This document shows, piece after piece, positions 7,228-21,196 of a stretch of 64,000 nucleotides of DNA. Each line of letters begins with the position of its first letter. The first letter of the stretch is position 1. The position numbers and the translations under genes are program-made. The notes under the pieces are model-generated. The model made no database searches and was not told where the DNA came from. It worked only from the letters and a program-made list of their open reading frames with translations. This stretch comes from Scylla paramamosain (taxonomy: Eukaryota > Arthropoda > Malacostraca > Decapoda > Portunidae): assembly GCF_035594125.1 (NCBI RefSeq), contig NW_026973712.1, forward strand, positions 68,501-132,500. Reading direction: 5' to 3'.

Positions 7228-8043
7228 AAAGGGAAAGGGCGACTTCTATGGCAGGCGCCGTCAGAGTCCCCCTAATCACGCGTGTGTGGCGGGCGGCTGC
7301 CACGTCTGCCCGCCAGCCCCCCCATCACCTCTCCTCCCCCCCTCCACCCCCTTTTCACTCAATTATTTTCCGCCCACCATCATTGATTCATTAGTCATTC
7401 CATCGTCGCCGAAGCATAAGGACGCACGCCCCCTCACCTCTCCGTCAGTGTCGCCGTCACCGTCCCTCCCCCCTCCCTCCCCCCCCTTGGTGTTTGCCGT
7501 CGTGAATCACCCCCCCCTTCCCAAGCATGGATCTATGGAAAATTGCTATCAGGATCAACATCGCAATATGGCTTGCCGTCAGAGTCGCCCCTGGGTGGGT
7601 GGGTTGGGGGTGGGGGGGGACGTGAAAGGGCGACCTACACGGCATTGCCGTCACAGTCCCCTAGCCACGCGTGTGTGTGGCGACTTCCACGTCTGGCCGC
7701 CAGTCCACACCCTCCCCCCTCCTTTCACTCAATTATTTTCCACCCACCATCATTGATTCATTTAGTCATTCCATCGTCGCCGAAGGATAAGGACGCACGC
7801 CCCCCCCACCTCTCCGTCAGTGTCGCCGTCACCGTCCCTCCCCCCTCCCTCCCCCCCCAACCCCTTGGTGTTGCCGTCGTGAATCGCCATCCTCCCTTTC
7901 CCAAGCCTGGGTCTCCATCCTGTCATGGACTGCCACTGAAGTCTACGGAAAATTGCTGTCAGGTTTCCCCATTGCAACTTGATCAACCCCACACTCACAA
8001 TATGGCATGCCATCAGAGTCGCTCCTGGGGTGGGGGTGGGATC
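7228..8043. repeat. Tandem duplication of a ~0.4-kb C-rich unit
   Basis: Two copies, about 7228-7618 and 7619-8043, share ordered landmarks: 'gaaagggcgac', 'acgcgtgtgtg', 'ccacgtct', 'ttcactcaattattttcc' (7354 and 7724), 'cattccatcgtcgccgaag', 'ctccgtcagtgtcgccgtca', and 'ggaaaattgct'. The copies differ by substitutions and by a short insertion in copy 2. The frames across this region are products of the stop-poor C-rich composition and I do not call a gene. Confidence 0.85.
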
Positions 8044-8156
8044 CCCCTCCCCCCCCCTCCCCCTCCCCCCCCCTCCCCCCCTCCCTCCCTCTCCCATCCC
8101 CCAACACTCTATTTACAGTCAGGGTCTCCATCCTGAAATGGATTGCCACTCCGGGT

Positions 8157-8263
8157 AATTGCCATGGGGGTCGAGCCCCCCTAAAAAGGCTTGCCACTGA
8201 GGTCCCCATGCAATGGGGACCTCAGTGGCAAGCCTTTTTAGGGGGGCGACCCCCATGGCAATT
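8157..8263. repeat. Near-perfect 107-bp foldback (inverted repeat)
   Basis: The left arm 8157-8209 and right arm 8213-8263 are complementary along their whole length, separated by a 3-base loop (gca). I see only a 2-base insertion in the left arm (near 8174). It could be the hairpin core of a small MITE or a replication foldback. Words from the arms ('ttgccac', 'attgccatgg') resemble words in the adjacent tandem duplication, so it may have arisen from it. Confidence 0.9.
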
Positions 8264-8377
8264 TCCCAACTACTGAGCTGAGCCCTGGCGGAACGCACCA
8301 CGCGCACCAATCAGAGGCCTCGATTTGAGCCTAACAGCCAATCAGATGCAAGAACGATACAACTGTGGTAATAGTAT

Positions 8378-8518
<141 letters not shown>

Positions 8519-8595
8519 ATATGTATTCCATGGTGCATTAAGTTGGAAGTACGTACGTAATAAGTTGTTTTCTTTTTGTTGTTGTGTAAATGCAG

Positions 8596-8654
8596 GCTAC
8601 TATGGGTTTAAGAGGCCGTGTTACGTCGTTTTTCTGGAATACTCTAACAAACAG
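8596..8654 (+). other. Possible short exon
   Basis: A 59-base stretch is bounded by a pyrimidine/T-rich acceptor (ending TAAATGCAG at 8595) and a donor (CAG|GTGAAT at 8654/8655). It is open in a frame reading [20 protein letters not shown] know of no family match and no companion exon. It could be a host exon or chance. Confidence 0.2.
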
Positions 8655-10143
8655 GTGAATTATTTCCATCAGTAGGGTCCAGTGAGAACAGTGTGATGTA
8701 CGTATATTATGTGCGGATTCTGAAATGCTTCCGCGTCTTATCTGGACAACCTTTAACAGGCTCTCGTGGGAATTACTGGCATTTCCAAGCGTGTGTTCGT
8801 GATTGCAGTGATAGGAGTGACAGTAGTTCAGCCTTATTAATCGGGACAGTTCAGAGAAAGTGACTAATCACTTCTGTGGTCTTTGAAGACAATAGTGATG
8901 GCAGAGCAAAGTCTTTCAGAACACCGGCCTTGCACTTGCTGGTGGCGTCGTGAAGGATGAAGCAGCAGAGACAGTCGACCAGCAAGTCACTCACTTCCTT
9001 TGTCCCAGGAGTAAGTATCTGTCCTTACACCCGCGCAAACCACCAACATCCGCCTCACTCAAACAAGCTGTCACCCATGCAACCAGTCTGTCCATTACAG
9101 TATTAGCAAAATTCCAATCATCATGGGTGTGTCGTGTCTTCAAAATTCATGTTTACTTTGCAGAACAGTGAAGCTTGTCGTGGCGTCAGCAATTTGCTGC
9201 AGCAGGTTGCTTCATGTTTCGCTGCTTGGAGGATTCCACTTATTATTGACGTGTCATTTCTTCATATGTCATATTTACTTTATAAAATTGTGCAGGTTTT
9301 CACAGCAGACAAACAGGTGTTTCCTCGGTACACACACCAGGAGAAGACTTCCTGCATGGTGGTGCACTCAATTTCTTCAAGTAGTGCACAAGGAAGAGGA
9401 CTTTTGAAAACATGAGGAGCTGACGCACAATGAAGCAGCTGATACAGCAGCACACAATACGGCAACACTTTACTGCTCACTCAAAGTATGGCAAGGACAC
9501 TGACTTCCGTGAATGAGACGACACGATGAGCTCAGCGTGAGAAAATCAGTGTGCATTTGGCAACGTGCCTCCAGAGTGTTTACAGGACAGCGGTGACCTG
9601 CCACCTTGTCCTCCTTGCCGTGCGTGTAATACCCATTCACCTCTACCTCTTGTACAGTGTAGCCACTTCATACACTATAAAGTATCTTCAGAGTCCACCT
9701 ATAAAATCACCACCATATTTGTCTTTTCCACTTGTCACGCCAACCTCAACTGGAACACGACACGTACAACAACAGGCTGAGGTTTTACCAACACTAATTT
9801 TACCTATTTCTTAATAGGTAGCTGGACCCAATATTAAAACTGTAGTCTGTTCAGAGAATGAAGTCCGTTCAAGGTGGGGCAAGTATGGTGGTTTACCTCT
9901 AGCCATGCTGCCAAATCAACCTTCGTACATGGGCCTCTCTCTTTTGTTTCCCATACGTGTGCTGTTTGAAAGTGATAGTTTATGTATTCTTTATATACTA
10001 AAGGAAGCTACATAGTACAATGAGTGTCGATGTTTAAGATTATTATCTCAATTTGTATAAATTCTATGACCTGGCAAATATTTTTTTGTTCTGGTACTGG
10101 TGGTGGTGGGGCATCATTTAAAGGGATTAGCACTCCCACGTAG
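8655..10143. other. Unassigned region
   Basis: Ordinary composition, short frames only. A donor-like GTAAGT occurs at 9010. No recognisable domain, repeat or RNA gene was seen. Confidence 0.5.
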
Positions 10144-10273
<130 letters not shown>

Positions 10274-10404
10274 AACAGGTGCGAAGGAAGGGAGACAGAC
10301 TGTTAATCTGATAATTGGCGGACGAACTGGCAACGTCGCACTCATGAGAATTCCAGAATCTGCCACACCTTGAACGAACTTCATCCTCTGAACAGATTAT
10401 AATA

Positions 10405-12002
<1,598 letters not shown>

Positions 12003-12236
12003 TGAAGGAGGAAATCCGCGCAGGTGAAGTGGCTGAAGGGGGAAAACACGGAGAAAAGGTTGGGATCCACTGGTGTACAGGGTCTGTCTCATCCCTCGGT
12101 GTGGCTAACCATTCACTGTATGAAGGAGGAAATCCGCGCAGGTGAAGTGGCTCAAGAGGGAAAACACGGAGAAAAGGTTGGGATCCACTGGTGTACAGGG
12201 TCTGTCTCATCCCTCGGTGTGGCTAACCATTCACCA
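12003..12236. repeat. 118-bp tandem duplication
   Basis: Copy 1 (12003-12120) and copy 2 (12121-about 12236) start 'tgaaggaggaaatccgcgca' and end 'ggctaaccattcac'. Only a few substitutions are visible (for example 'ctgaaggg' versus 'ctcaagag'), so the duplication is recent. No open frame is conserved through it. Confidence 0.92.
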
Positions 12237-13829
12237 AGTCTTCAGCAGCAGACAGACATGTTTACCAACACGCCTTTGGGTGCGTACAAGAGGACAGCAA
12301 GAGGACACAACAGACTGTTATCAACGCGGCTGGACACATGAACAACGAGCGGACAGCTTAGTCACAGCCAGCAGCGAGGGCACAGCTAGTTACATCCAGC
12401 ACAACACCTGGAACAAATGCACACTGTACCAATTAAGCTTCCCTGTTCAGTACTCACCGAGCTGCTCAACGCCTCGTCACTTACACCCACTGCTAGCTTG
12501 GTCTTCAGTATACACCACTGTCCAGCGGCACAAATACGCAATCGGACATCTCTCCCAGCCCTTAAAACTAACTGGCAACCCTAAGACAGCTACCCGTTCT
12601 CTGTCATCGATGTATATATATATTTTTTTCTTTAACTAGTGATGACTGATATATCTTTTTTGCTGAATATGAATAAATTTATTCATTTATTTTTTTGTGA
12701 TGAAAATATTACATATGAACTGTATAGGAAGACCATGTTAATGAGCCACGCGAATGGTTTTACGGATTAGGCTACATTTGCTACAAGATATCAGTCCATT
12801 GCCAGTGCATAATTTTGTTTATATTATGGCTTTTGTGCACCTATTTTTTTTCTTTTCTTTTCCTGATCAGTCTTATTTTGACTTTACCTTCATATTGTAT
12901 TGACAAGCCAAGAAAATGTTCAAAATGTCGACATGATCCGCCGCTAGTCATCTCGTTTCCTTTTTTTTTTTCTTTTTCTTCTTATGCGTCTTACAGCTAT
13001 ATTCTTCTTATTATTTTGTTAAAAAAGAAAAGAAAAAGAAAACACAATTTCATGATATATAAATGTGAAAAGACGAATGATTATAAATGACATTTGCTAT
13101 TATCTTACACCGAACGCGGGACAAGGCGGGTGTGCGCAGCAGCTTGCCAAACGTGTTCCTGTGTTTTCTTGCTCGGAGTGTTGACGTGCCGTGACCCTGA
13201 CGAAGGGAAGAGTGTGCCAGTGTTGAGGGACAGACGAGGCGTCGTGCACTGGTGAGTAGCGCCTGTTCTGGTGTGCGGGGAGAGGCAGACTCCGGAGTGT
13301 GAGAGCCACGGTCGCCTGCTGCAGCATCACGCTGACACACCAAACTAGACATTGTAATGATAAGTAGTGTCACATTTCATGATGACACAGATTATGACCT
13401 TTGCAATCGTACACCCTGCTGCAGCTAGCCTAACTCGTCCCTCACCACTCTGCCCCTGGCCCTGCCCGACACACCACCCCTGTCATGTCACAAGGAACTT
13501 ACTTTCTCCCTTTTATTTAATTAGACACTTTGTGTAAAGCAGTTTAAGGTTTGTTCCTTAAAAAGTGGCTGGCCCAAGTGAAAGTTTGAGTTTCGTGTTT
13601 TATCGATAGTTACTGTGGAAAATAATGAGATGGGTCACTCCTCGCATGCAAGCATACCAGCTAGTTGTGTAAGCAATCAAGTCAAGTATTTAACAAGCAT
13701 GGAGACACTGTGTCACACCTCTCGCCTTGTGTTACAAAATTAACAGTAAAGAAAAAAATAATAAAAGTCACGAGTGGAAGGCAAGTGTCTCACCATGGCC
13801 ACGGAAAGGTGACCTCACATCTCCTGCAC

Positions 13830-13833
<4 letters not shown>
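12237..13833. other. Unassigned region
   Basis: T-rich tracts and short frames only; no recognisable gene or repeat family. Confidence 0.5.

Positions 13834-13902
<69 letters not shown>
13834..13902. repeat. (TC)n microsatellite
   Basis: Pure TC run followed by a short AC run. Confidence 0.97.
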
Positions 13903-13911
<9 letters not shown>

Positions 13912-14075
13912 ACACACATGCACATCAGAAATGTCATTTATTGAAATGTCACCGTTGCATTTTTTAACTCCTATTTCAAGCTGCTGCTTATTTTTGTCTT
14001 TCGTTAAACTTTCATGATAACTTGCTGTCAAATGAAAACTTTGTGTTCTTTCAAGAATTACAAGAAGAAAAGAAG

Positions 14076-14078
<3 letters not shown>

Positions 14079-14149
<71 letters not shown>
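14079..14149. repeat. (GA)n microsatellite
   Basis: Pure GA run of about 70 bases, opposite in strand sense to the TC run 180 bases upstream. Confidence 0.97.
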
Positions 14150-14151
<2 letters not shown>

Positions 14152-14787
14152 GGTATGAGTGAAGAGTGGTGTTTGGCGTACACCTGATGCGAGACGGAAA
14201 GTGAAGAGATGAAGGGCGGTGAAGGAAACGAGAGGGAAAGTAGAAGGTCGTGTGTGATGAAACAGGATATACGTTGCCTTAATGATAAATTAAATGTATT
14301 TGATTTTTCCTTCCCTGCGTAATTCTCCTCAGAAAAATATGTATTCAGGAAATATTTGCCAGTGGAAATTCGAGTGAGAAGTTTAGTAATCGCTCTCGGG
14401 CAGAAACTGTACCTTTGTTTTGTAATGAAATGGTACAGCTTGTGTGAGGCCATCATGGAAAATATGTAGCTTTGTGTTAAGTCTTTCCATTTAAGAATAT
14501 CCGCGCCATGTCAATATTGCCCATTATTAAGTATTAACATCATCTAAGAGTTAATGAAACAGCGTAAAAAACAGACAGATGAATGTAGATTTCAACTTAA
14601 AAAATGAAGTCAATGGTTTTTGAAGACTGTTTATATGATTCTAGCGATAGTTTAGCAAGGATATCATCACCAGAAGAGTATATGTCCTTGAGAGCTTGGC
14701 AATTGATCCCTGTGGCACTCCTGATGATTGGCAAAAGCTTATGACATTCGCTGTAGGAGTGTTTGGGTAGTGTCACATGATGAAGGA

Positions 14788-14789
<2 letters not shown>

Positions 14790-14859
<70 letters not shown>
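14790..14859. repeat. (TC)n microsatellite
   Basis: Pure TC run. 'gatgattggcaa' occurs near it on both sides (14722 and 14860), suggesting a local duplication around the run. Confidence 0.95.
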
Positions 14860-14862
<3 letters not shown>

Positions 14863-15564
14863 GATTGGCAAGTGTATAACAACAGCATCGCCTGCCGCAA
14901 GACACTCGCTGAAGGAATTGCCAGACTCGTGTTTGTGTTAGTTGTGTTCGGTGTGGTGTTTGTTGATGGAGGGCAGTGAGGCTGTGGTGCCTTAGCGAAA
15001 CAGTTCCTTGCCTTTCCAGTGTTAAGTAAACACGCTTCTCTTTGCTAACATACAACACATCCTCCAGCAATGTAGATATTCCACCTTCAGTCTCTAGTCT
15101 TCACCGCCTCACAGAGTCTACCAAGGTACGCTGAGTCTCATCCTTTGCAGTAGACTGAATCATTCACTTATTGACGTAACTCCTTGTCTAGAGTTGAAGT
15201 GCTAAAGTGTGTCTTCCCGCTGTCTTCCCTCAGAACGCTATGCAAGTGACACCAAGAGCAGGTTGTCTCGCGGCGTCTGTTCTGCTTTGATGGTTCACCA
15301 ATCTCCGTCACATTGGTGCTGCTCGTTGTATCTTCACCACCCTCACAGCGGGCGCTCCTAACCTGCTAACTGTCTCTCCCACTCCAGCGGCTTCCTGTCC
15401 ATCATGCCAGGTGTCTCATTCACTCACACCTGACGCACGGAATCGGGGAAGCGTAGACACGCAGCTCAACACTCCACGCTCTGTCCAGTATCACTTGGTT
15501 CCATTTACCTCGTACATTTCTCGTCCTCTTTTCCAGCCCCTCTTCATGCCGTCTTTATTGAGAT

Positions 15565-15565
<1 letters not shown>

Positions 15566-15660
<95 letters not shown>

Positions 15661-15710
15661 TACTTGCTTTCTTTTATAATTTACCCACTTTCCCTATTCC
15701 GCCGTTGCCA

Positions 15711-15791
<81 letters not shown>

Positions 15792-15819
15792 CCTCTTCAT
15801 TTTACAAGGTAATTAGTGT

Positions 15820-15889
<70 letters not shown>
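15566..15889. repeat. Cluster of (CA)n, (TC)n and (GA)n microsatellites
   Basis: CA repeat 15566-15659, TC repeat 15714-15788, GA repeat 15822-15889. The TC and GA runs could pair with each other to form a long stem. Confidence 0.97.
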
Positions 15890-15892
<3 letters not shown>

Positions 15893-16026
15893 CTGGGTAA
15901 GATGACAAAAAAGGATAAGGCAAATGATGAAGAGAGTGGGTCATTAGTAAGACGCGGGATAAGTAAACGGTATTTATGGAGATTAATGCAATGGTAGAGG
16001 GGCTCCAAGTGAAACTGTCAGTGTAG

Positions 16027-16029
<3 letters not shown>

Positions 16030-16083
<54 letters not shown>
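16030..16083. repeat. (GT)n microsatellite
   Basis: Pure GT run of about 54 bases. Confidence 0.97.
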
Positions 16084-16085
<2 letters not shown>

Positions 16086-17314
16086 TCGTATGAGCTTGTA
16101 TTTCAGACTAAAGTTTTTTCTTCTTATTATTTTTGTTTATTTTTGTATCTATAACAAAAATGTATGTAAATTATTCATAGATTTCCATAATATTTAAGTA
16201 GAAATTTTTATTTTTTTTCTCTTCGTTGTGATATTTTAGATGAAGTGATAAGTTAGGTGTGAGTGGTGGTAACAAAGCTCAGCAAACTGGGGACCTTCAG
16301 AATTTCCCTCGAGAAGCACCTACGTCAGGATCGAAGCTTACCTGGCGTCACTCACACGTACCTTGCACATGACACACCTGGTATATCTGTGGCTGCAGAG
16401 CGGCGTGAGGAAACCAAGGTGCACTACAAACTAAAAAGATGTGGTGAGCTCATGGCCTCGGGTTTGCTATCGGCAGTGTTTGTGATCGTGGCGCTCTTGG
16501 CGTAATATTGACGAGCTGTTAAGCCACCCGTGCGGCTCCGGCACAGTAAGGGTTAATGATTCTCGCCGGGGAAGGCCAAGCACTTCTTCACTAGCGTCGT
16601 TAATGTCTGGAGTTCCTTATCCTTCAGTATCACGGAAAGTTTAACAATTACAGCTTTCTATTGCTGATTAGACAGACTTTAAACTGCAATCTGCAACTGA
16701 GATACAACAAAATTTTTGCTCTTCTGAATGAATTTATGACCATCCCTCACTGTACCATGGTAGTTATTCTACTGGCGATCACTCATATCATTCCTGCAAA
16801 AACTTTTATGCAGTTTTTTTCCTGTTCTCTCAGGGACGGTTAGTGGGAGTGGTGGATGGGGGAGGGGGTGGGAACTCCACTTCATCCCAAGGAAGCCGAC
16901 AAAAATGTCTCCTCTTCTTTCCTTTCCTCTCCTCCTGTCCTTTGGTCGTCAATCAAGAGTGTTGTGCTGAGGCAGCCAGCGTGCCGGGGCTGGGTGAGGA
17001 GGCTGTGTCTTCGAGGTGACAGCAGGCAAGGGCTTGGCGCGGGGCGGGGAGCCGTGATGGCATTGTCACCGCCATTAATATGGACGGGCTGTCCTGTTAA
17101 CCAAAATAACAAGGTACTCGCCGAGCTGCTCCTCTCCTCCCAGACACCATAAAGCAGGCAAACCACCACCACCACCACCACCACCACCACCACCACCTCA
17201 TCCCTCCCTCCCAGTCCTCCTCATCCTCCATCACCGGTCTTGTTCAGCTCACATCGAATTAGCTCTTTTTTATTTTTTTTTATTTCGTGTTTACAGTTCG
17301 GGAACCTCCGCTTG

Positions 17315-17317
<3 letters not shown>
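16084..17317. other. Unassigned region with a CCA repeat
   Basis: No recognisable gene. An (ACC)n run lies at about 17161-17196. A weak 80-residue frame at 16263-16505 ends in a hydrophobic stretch but has no family resemblance or splice context, so I do not call it. Confidence 0.45.

Positions 17318-17368
<51 letters not shown>
17318..17368. repeat. (TC)n microsatellite
   Basis: TC run followed by 'acacacacagacgcacacac'. A TC run with the same trailing motif lies on the far side of the gypsy element (about 23593-23698). Confidence 0.95.
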
Positions 17369-17371
<3 letters not shown>

Positions 17372-17456
17372 CACACACAGACGCACACACTCCGCCTCAC
17401 GCTGCTTCACTCACTGTGCTACATCACTGTGTTTGGCTAGTGTCACATGATTAAGT

Positions 17457-18069
17457 TCTAGTGATCTAGGTGGAAGCCGCCAGGAATGTGAGAAGAGAAA
17501 ACCGACAGGTAACCGTCAGCAGTTGCAAGTCCTTTAATCTCTTAACTCGCCAGAGATAGAGAAGAGAAAACCGACAGGTAACCGTCAGCAGTTGCAAGTC
17601 CTTTAATCTCTTAACTCTTTTTGTTCACCAGCTAAGGTTGTATTTATAGCCACTTGTTAGACTGGTTAAACTCTCTCTAGTTTATTTAACAAAAACATGA
17701 ACATGTACACAAGAAATACTGAACATAAAAAATGATTTACATAAAGATATGAACAAAGAGAGTGAATGTGTGTGTGTATGTCTGTGTGAAGAAAGGAGTA
17801 ATATGATGTATAGAAAAGACGTGTAACGTATGTGTCGAAAAGCGTGCACAGAATGTGTATGTATAAAAAATGAGGAAGAAGAGATGAAAGACGAAAAATC
17901 TGTGCAGTAGAAAGAGAACGGGAGGCTGAAAACATATAAGAGAAAACGGAGTGCTTGGAGCGGTGACTTGTGTTTACATTACTGGTTCTGAGAAGCGCGT
18001 AAGTTTTAGTGTACCCTGAATATGAGAGAAAATGGGATGTTTCTATGGCTGACTAGATTATTTGCTACA
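17457..18069 (-). repeat. 3' LTR of the CsRn1-like element
   Basis: 613 bp. On the - strand it begins TGTAGC (opposite 18069) and ends CACTAGA (opposite 17457). It contains an internal 69-bp near-tandem duplication ('agaagagaaaaccgacaggt' at 17491 and 17560). A poly(A) signal on the - strand lies opposite 17681-17686. The pol stop codon TAG lies inside the first six bases of this LTR. By eye it matches the 5' LTR with no differences. Confidence 0.95.
17681..17686 (-). terminator. LTR poly(A) signal
   Basis: AATAAA on the - strand (tttatt on +) inside the 3' LTR. The same hexamer is present in the 5' LTR near 23196-23201. Confidence 0.55.
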
Positions 18070-21000
18070 TAACTTCCCCCGAGTGAGGAGGCACGACGAA
18101 CGATACGTGCTGCTTAGCTGTGGCGCGTGGTGCTGAAGGCGTGGCCAGCGATGTCGGGTCGTGAGGTGCCGTCGGGGTGTGCAGGATGTAGGCGGGCTTG
18201 ACTCGGTCTATGGCTATGACGTCAGAAGAGCCGTTTCTGTTGATGGTGATGTTTTTTCTCGTCCTGCGGAGGACCTCGAAGGGGCCTTCGTAGGGGCGCT
18301 GTAGTGGTTTACGGACAGCGTCAACCCTGACGAAGACGTGTGTGCAGTCTTCGAGATCCTGGCTGACGAAGGTCTTGGCGGGGTGCGTGCGAGGTTGCAC
18401 CGGCTGCAGGCTTCTCATCGACTCCTTAAGACTGCTGGCGAAGTCTTGGACGCTGCAGGGGCCGGCGTCAGGTGAGCTGGTAAGGAGCTCGCCAGGGAGT
18501 CGAAGAGTGGTGCCGTATACGAGCTCGGCAGAAGAGTGATGAAGGTCCTGCTTGAGGGACGTCCGGATGCCGAGGAGGACGAGGGGTAAGGTGGCGTTCC
18601 ACTTCTCGCGTTGGTCGCTGGAAGCCATCAGTGACGACTTCAGCTGGCGGTGGAAACGTTCCACTGTAGCGTTGGCCTGAGGATGGTAGCTGGCAGTCCT
18701 GTACCGTCGAATGCCGAGTAGTGTCATCAGTTTGTTCCAGACACTGGACTCAAACTGGCCGCCGCGGTCAGAAGTGAGGCTGACAGGAACACCGAAGCGT
18801 GAGATCCACGTGCTGATAAAGGCACGTGCAACGGTGTCAGTGGAGATGTCAGTCAGCGGTGCAGCTTCTGGCCAGCGAGTGAAGCGGTCGACACAGGTGA
18901 GGATGTAGCGGTAGCCGTCGGAGTGAGGAAGAGGGCCAACGAGGTCGATATGGACGTGTTCGAAGCGTGTGGAGACTGGCGTGAAGGTGGCTGTAGGGGA
19001 GCGTGTGTGTCGCGTCACCTTGGAGGCCTGACAGGTGGTGCACCTACGTGTCCAGTCTCTCACGTCCTTGTTGATGGCGGTCCAGATGAATCGGGACGTC
19101 ATCATGTGTTGTGAAGCTCTGATGCCAGGATGTGAGAGGTCGTGCAGCTGACGGAAGAGTGGATACCTGTGCCGTTGAGGCAGGTATGGTCGGACGGTGT
19201 TGGTCGAGACGTCAGCGTAGATGTGCACTTGAGTGCCTGGTAGCTGTACTCTCTTCATCTGTAGTGCGGTGTTTTCTTTTAGTTGCTGCAGCTCGGCGTC
19301 GTCGGCCTGATCGGCAGCAATGGCGGCGTAATCGATGAGAGAGGTAGATGTGGCACAGATGTTGCGTGACAGGGCATCGGCTGGGGCGTTATCTTCACCT
19401 TTCACGTAACGGAGGTCCGTGGTGAACTGAGAGATGAAGTCTACGTGGCGCAGTTGACGTGGTGAGTAGGATGACTTGTTCTTGATGAAGGTGCTCGTCA
19501 GCGGCTTGTGGTCAGTGTAGATATGAAACTGACGTCCTTCGACAAAGTACTGGAAGTGCTTCAATGCCTTGTAGATGGCGAGGAGCTCTTTGTCGAAGGC
19601 GCTGTACTTCTTCTCGGCAGTGTTGAGTTTCTTGGAGAAGAAGGCGACGGGTTTCCAGGCACCGTCGATGTGCTGCTGTAGCACTGCTCCAACTCCGGTG
19701 TCGGAGGCGTCCGTGGCGATGGAAGTAGGGGCGTCTGGGGCAGGGAAACTGAGCGCTGTGGATGTGAGCGCCTTCCGGGCAGCGAGGAAAGCGTCCTCAG
19801 CTGCGGGCGTCCAGGCAAGGGTGACGGACTGGCCTCGTTTGGCTGGCTTCACTAAGGCGTAGAGAGGCTGGAGGAGGAGCGCGCATCGGGGAATGAACCT
19901 GTGGTAATAGTTCAGCATCCCGAGGAACTGCTTCAACTGGCGCTGAGTTGTGGGCTTCGGGAAATTCTGGATGGCAGTACAGCGACTTGCAGTTGGGGTG
20001 AAGCCTGAGGAGGACACAGTGTGGCTGAGGAAGTCGACTGAAGGCACGCCGAACACGGACTTGTCGGCGTTGACCTGGATGCCGTAGTCCTTCAGACGAG
20101 TGAAGACTTGCTCGAGGTGTTGGCGATGAGCAGCGTCGTCTGGGCTGGCAACAAGAATGTCATCGACGTAAGTGAAGCAGAACTGCAGTCCTCGCAAAAC
20201 TTCGTCCATGAAGCGCTGGAATGTTTGAGCAGCGTTCTTGAGACCGAAGGGCATCCTAGTGTATTCATATAGTCCGAAGGGCGTGATTATGGCCGTCTTC
20301 GGGATGTCCTCGGGGTTGATGGGGATCTGATGGAAGGCCTTTACGAGGTCGATCCTGGAGAAAATTGTAGAGCCGTGCAGTTGTGAGGAAAACTCCTGAA
20401 TGTTAGGCACTGGATACCTGTCCATCTCGGTGCGGGAGTTTAGGGCTCTGTAGTCCCCGCAAGGGCGTATGTCACCGTTTTTCTTGGGGACGACGTGAAG
20501 CGCAGACGACCAGTTGCTGGAGCTTGGGCGGATGATGCCTTGCTGCATCAGAGACTCAAACTCGGCCCTGACCTGTTTGTAGCGTTCTGGTGCTAAGCGA
20601 CGAGCCTTGGCGAAAACAGGTGGTCCGGTGGTCTCTATGTAGTGCAGGACGTGATGTTTCACTGGCTGCGTGGCTGAGTATGGCTGTGTTAGTGTTGGGA
20701 AACCCTTGAGGATGGCGGCGAAGGGGTTATCTCGGCAGACTGCGGAGATTCCGGTGCTCTCGCCAGGTGCCGTTCGGCCACGGGTCCGCAGGGAGGTGAG
20801 ACGATCCAGCAGCGTGCCATGCTTCAAGTCGACTAAGAGGTCGTGGTGGCGTAGGAAATCGGCGCCTAGGATGGGTTGGGTCACAGCTGCTACGTAAAAG
20901 GTCCAGTCGAAGGAGCGGCGGAGGTTGAGTTCGAGGTGTAGTGTCTGCCGCGCGTACACAGGAATTTTCGAGGCGTTGGCTGCATAGAGGTGCGTGGTTA

Positions 21001-21196
21001 CAGGCAACCTCTTCTGGCTGTCTGTGGCAGGCAGGACACTGACCTCAGCGCCGGTGTCGACGAGGAACTTAATTCCGGTGCGTCGGTCGTAGACGTGAAG
21101 TAGCTGTGACTTGGGCTGGCGGATCGTACGCGCCGTGAACGTCCGCCCGTTTAGTTTGACGCCGGGGTGGTGTTGTAAGTGCAGGGTTGGGTGCAC
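18065..21196 (-). CDS. pol: Pol polyprotein (PR-RT-RNase H-integrase), CsRn1 clade
   Basis: 1,043 residues copying the element's RNA into DNA and inserting it. In order: aspartic protease [13 protein letters not shown] (about 44-56) with ILGADFL near 110; reverse transcriptase with [16 protein letters not shown] and the catalytic YVDDILVA; RNase H with [12 protein letters not shown]; the HHCC integrase domain (H...H and C-x2-C in [10 protein letters not shown]); and the integrase core with [20 protein letters not shown] and the Glu in [10 protein letters not shown]. The frame opens just after a TAA at 21197-21199 and starts with GTG rather than ATG, so it is probably reached from gag by a -1 frameshift within the 46-base overlap. 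No classic slippery heptamer is obvious. The stop TAG is in the 3' LTR. No inactivating change was seen. Confidence 0.93.
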   Translation of the reverse strand: MHPTLHLQHHPGVKLNGRTFTARTIRQPKSQLLHVYDRRTGIKFLVDTGAEVSVLPATDSQKRLPVTTHLYAANASKIPVYARQTLHLELNLRRSFDWTFYVAAVTQPILGADFLRHHDLLVDLKHGTLLDRLTSLRTRGRTAPGESTGISAVCRDNPFAAILKGFPTLTQPYSATQPVKHHVLHYIETTGPPVFAKARRLAPERYKQVRAEFESLMQQGIIRPSSSNWSSALHVVPKKNGDIRPCGDYRALNSRTEMDRYPVPNIQEFSSQLHGSTIFSRIDLVKAFHQIPINPEDIPKTAIITPFGLYEYTRMPFGLKNAAQTFQRFMDEVLRGLQFCFTYVDDILVASPDDAAHRQHLEQVFTRLKDYGIQVNADKSVFGVPSVDFLSHTVSSSGFTPTASRCTAIQNFPKPTTQRQLKQFLGMLNYYHRFIPRCALLLQPLYALVKPAKRGQSVTLAWTPAAEDAFLAARKALTSTALSFPAPDAPTSIATDASDTGVGAVLQQHIDGAWKPVAFFSKKLNTAEKKYSAFDKELLAIYKALKHFQYFVEGRQFHIYTDHKPLTSTFIKNKSSYSPRQLRHVDFISQFTTDLRYVKGEDNAPADALSRNICATSTSLIDYAAIAADQADDAELQQLKENTALQMKRVQLPGTQVHIYADVSTNTVRPYLPQRHRYPLFRQLHDLSHPGIRASQHMMTSRFIWTAINKDVRDWTRRCTTCQASKVTRHTRSPTATFTPVSTRFEHVHIDLVGPLPHSDGYRYILTCVDRFTRWPEAAPLTDISTDTVARAFISTWISRFGVPVSLTSDRGGQFESSVWNKLMTLLGIRRYRTASYHPQANATVERFHRQLKSSLMASSDQREKWNATLPLVLLGIRTSLKQDLHHSSAELVYGTTLRLPGELLTSSPDAGPCSVQDFASSLKESMRSLQPVQPRTHPAKTFVSQDLEDCTHVFVRVDAVRKPLQRPYEGPFEVLRRTRKNITINRNGSSDVIAIDRVKPAYILHTPTAPHDPTSLATPSAPRATAKQHVSFVVPPHSGEVM
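18073..18080 (-). promoter_or_regulatory. Polypurine tract
   Basis: GGGGGAAG on the - strand lies 3 bases upstream of the 3' LTR, where the plus-strand DNA primer is expected. Confidence 0.55.

Noticed and set aside
7038..8276. Several overlapping 90-200 residue frames on both strands
   Set aside because: C-rich, stop-poor sequence opens multiple frames; the duplicated copies do not conserve one frame.
16541..16556. 'aagggttaatg' as the right end of a piggyBac-like element
   Set aside because: It is 24 kb from the possible left end and lacks a matching inverted repeat.
17666..17935. An 89-residue frame present identically at 23181-23450
   Set aside because: It lies in the LTRs, so its conservation is explained by LTR identity rather than by coding.
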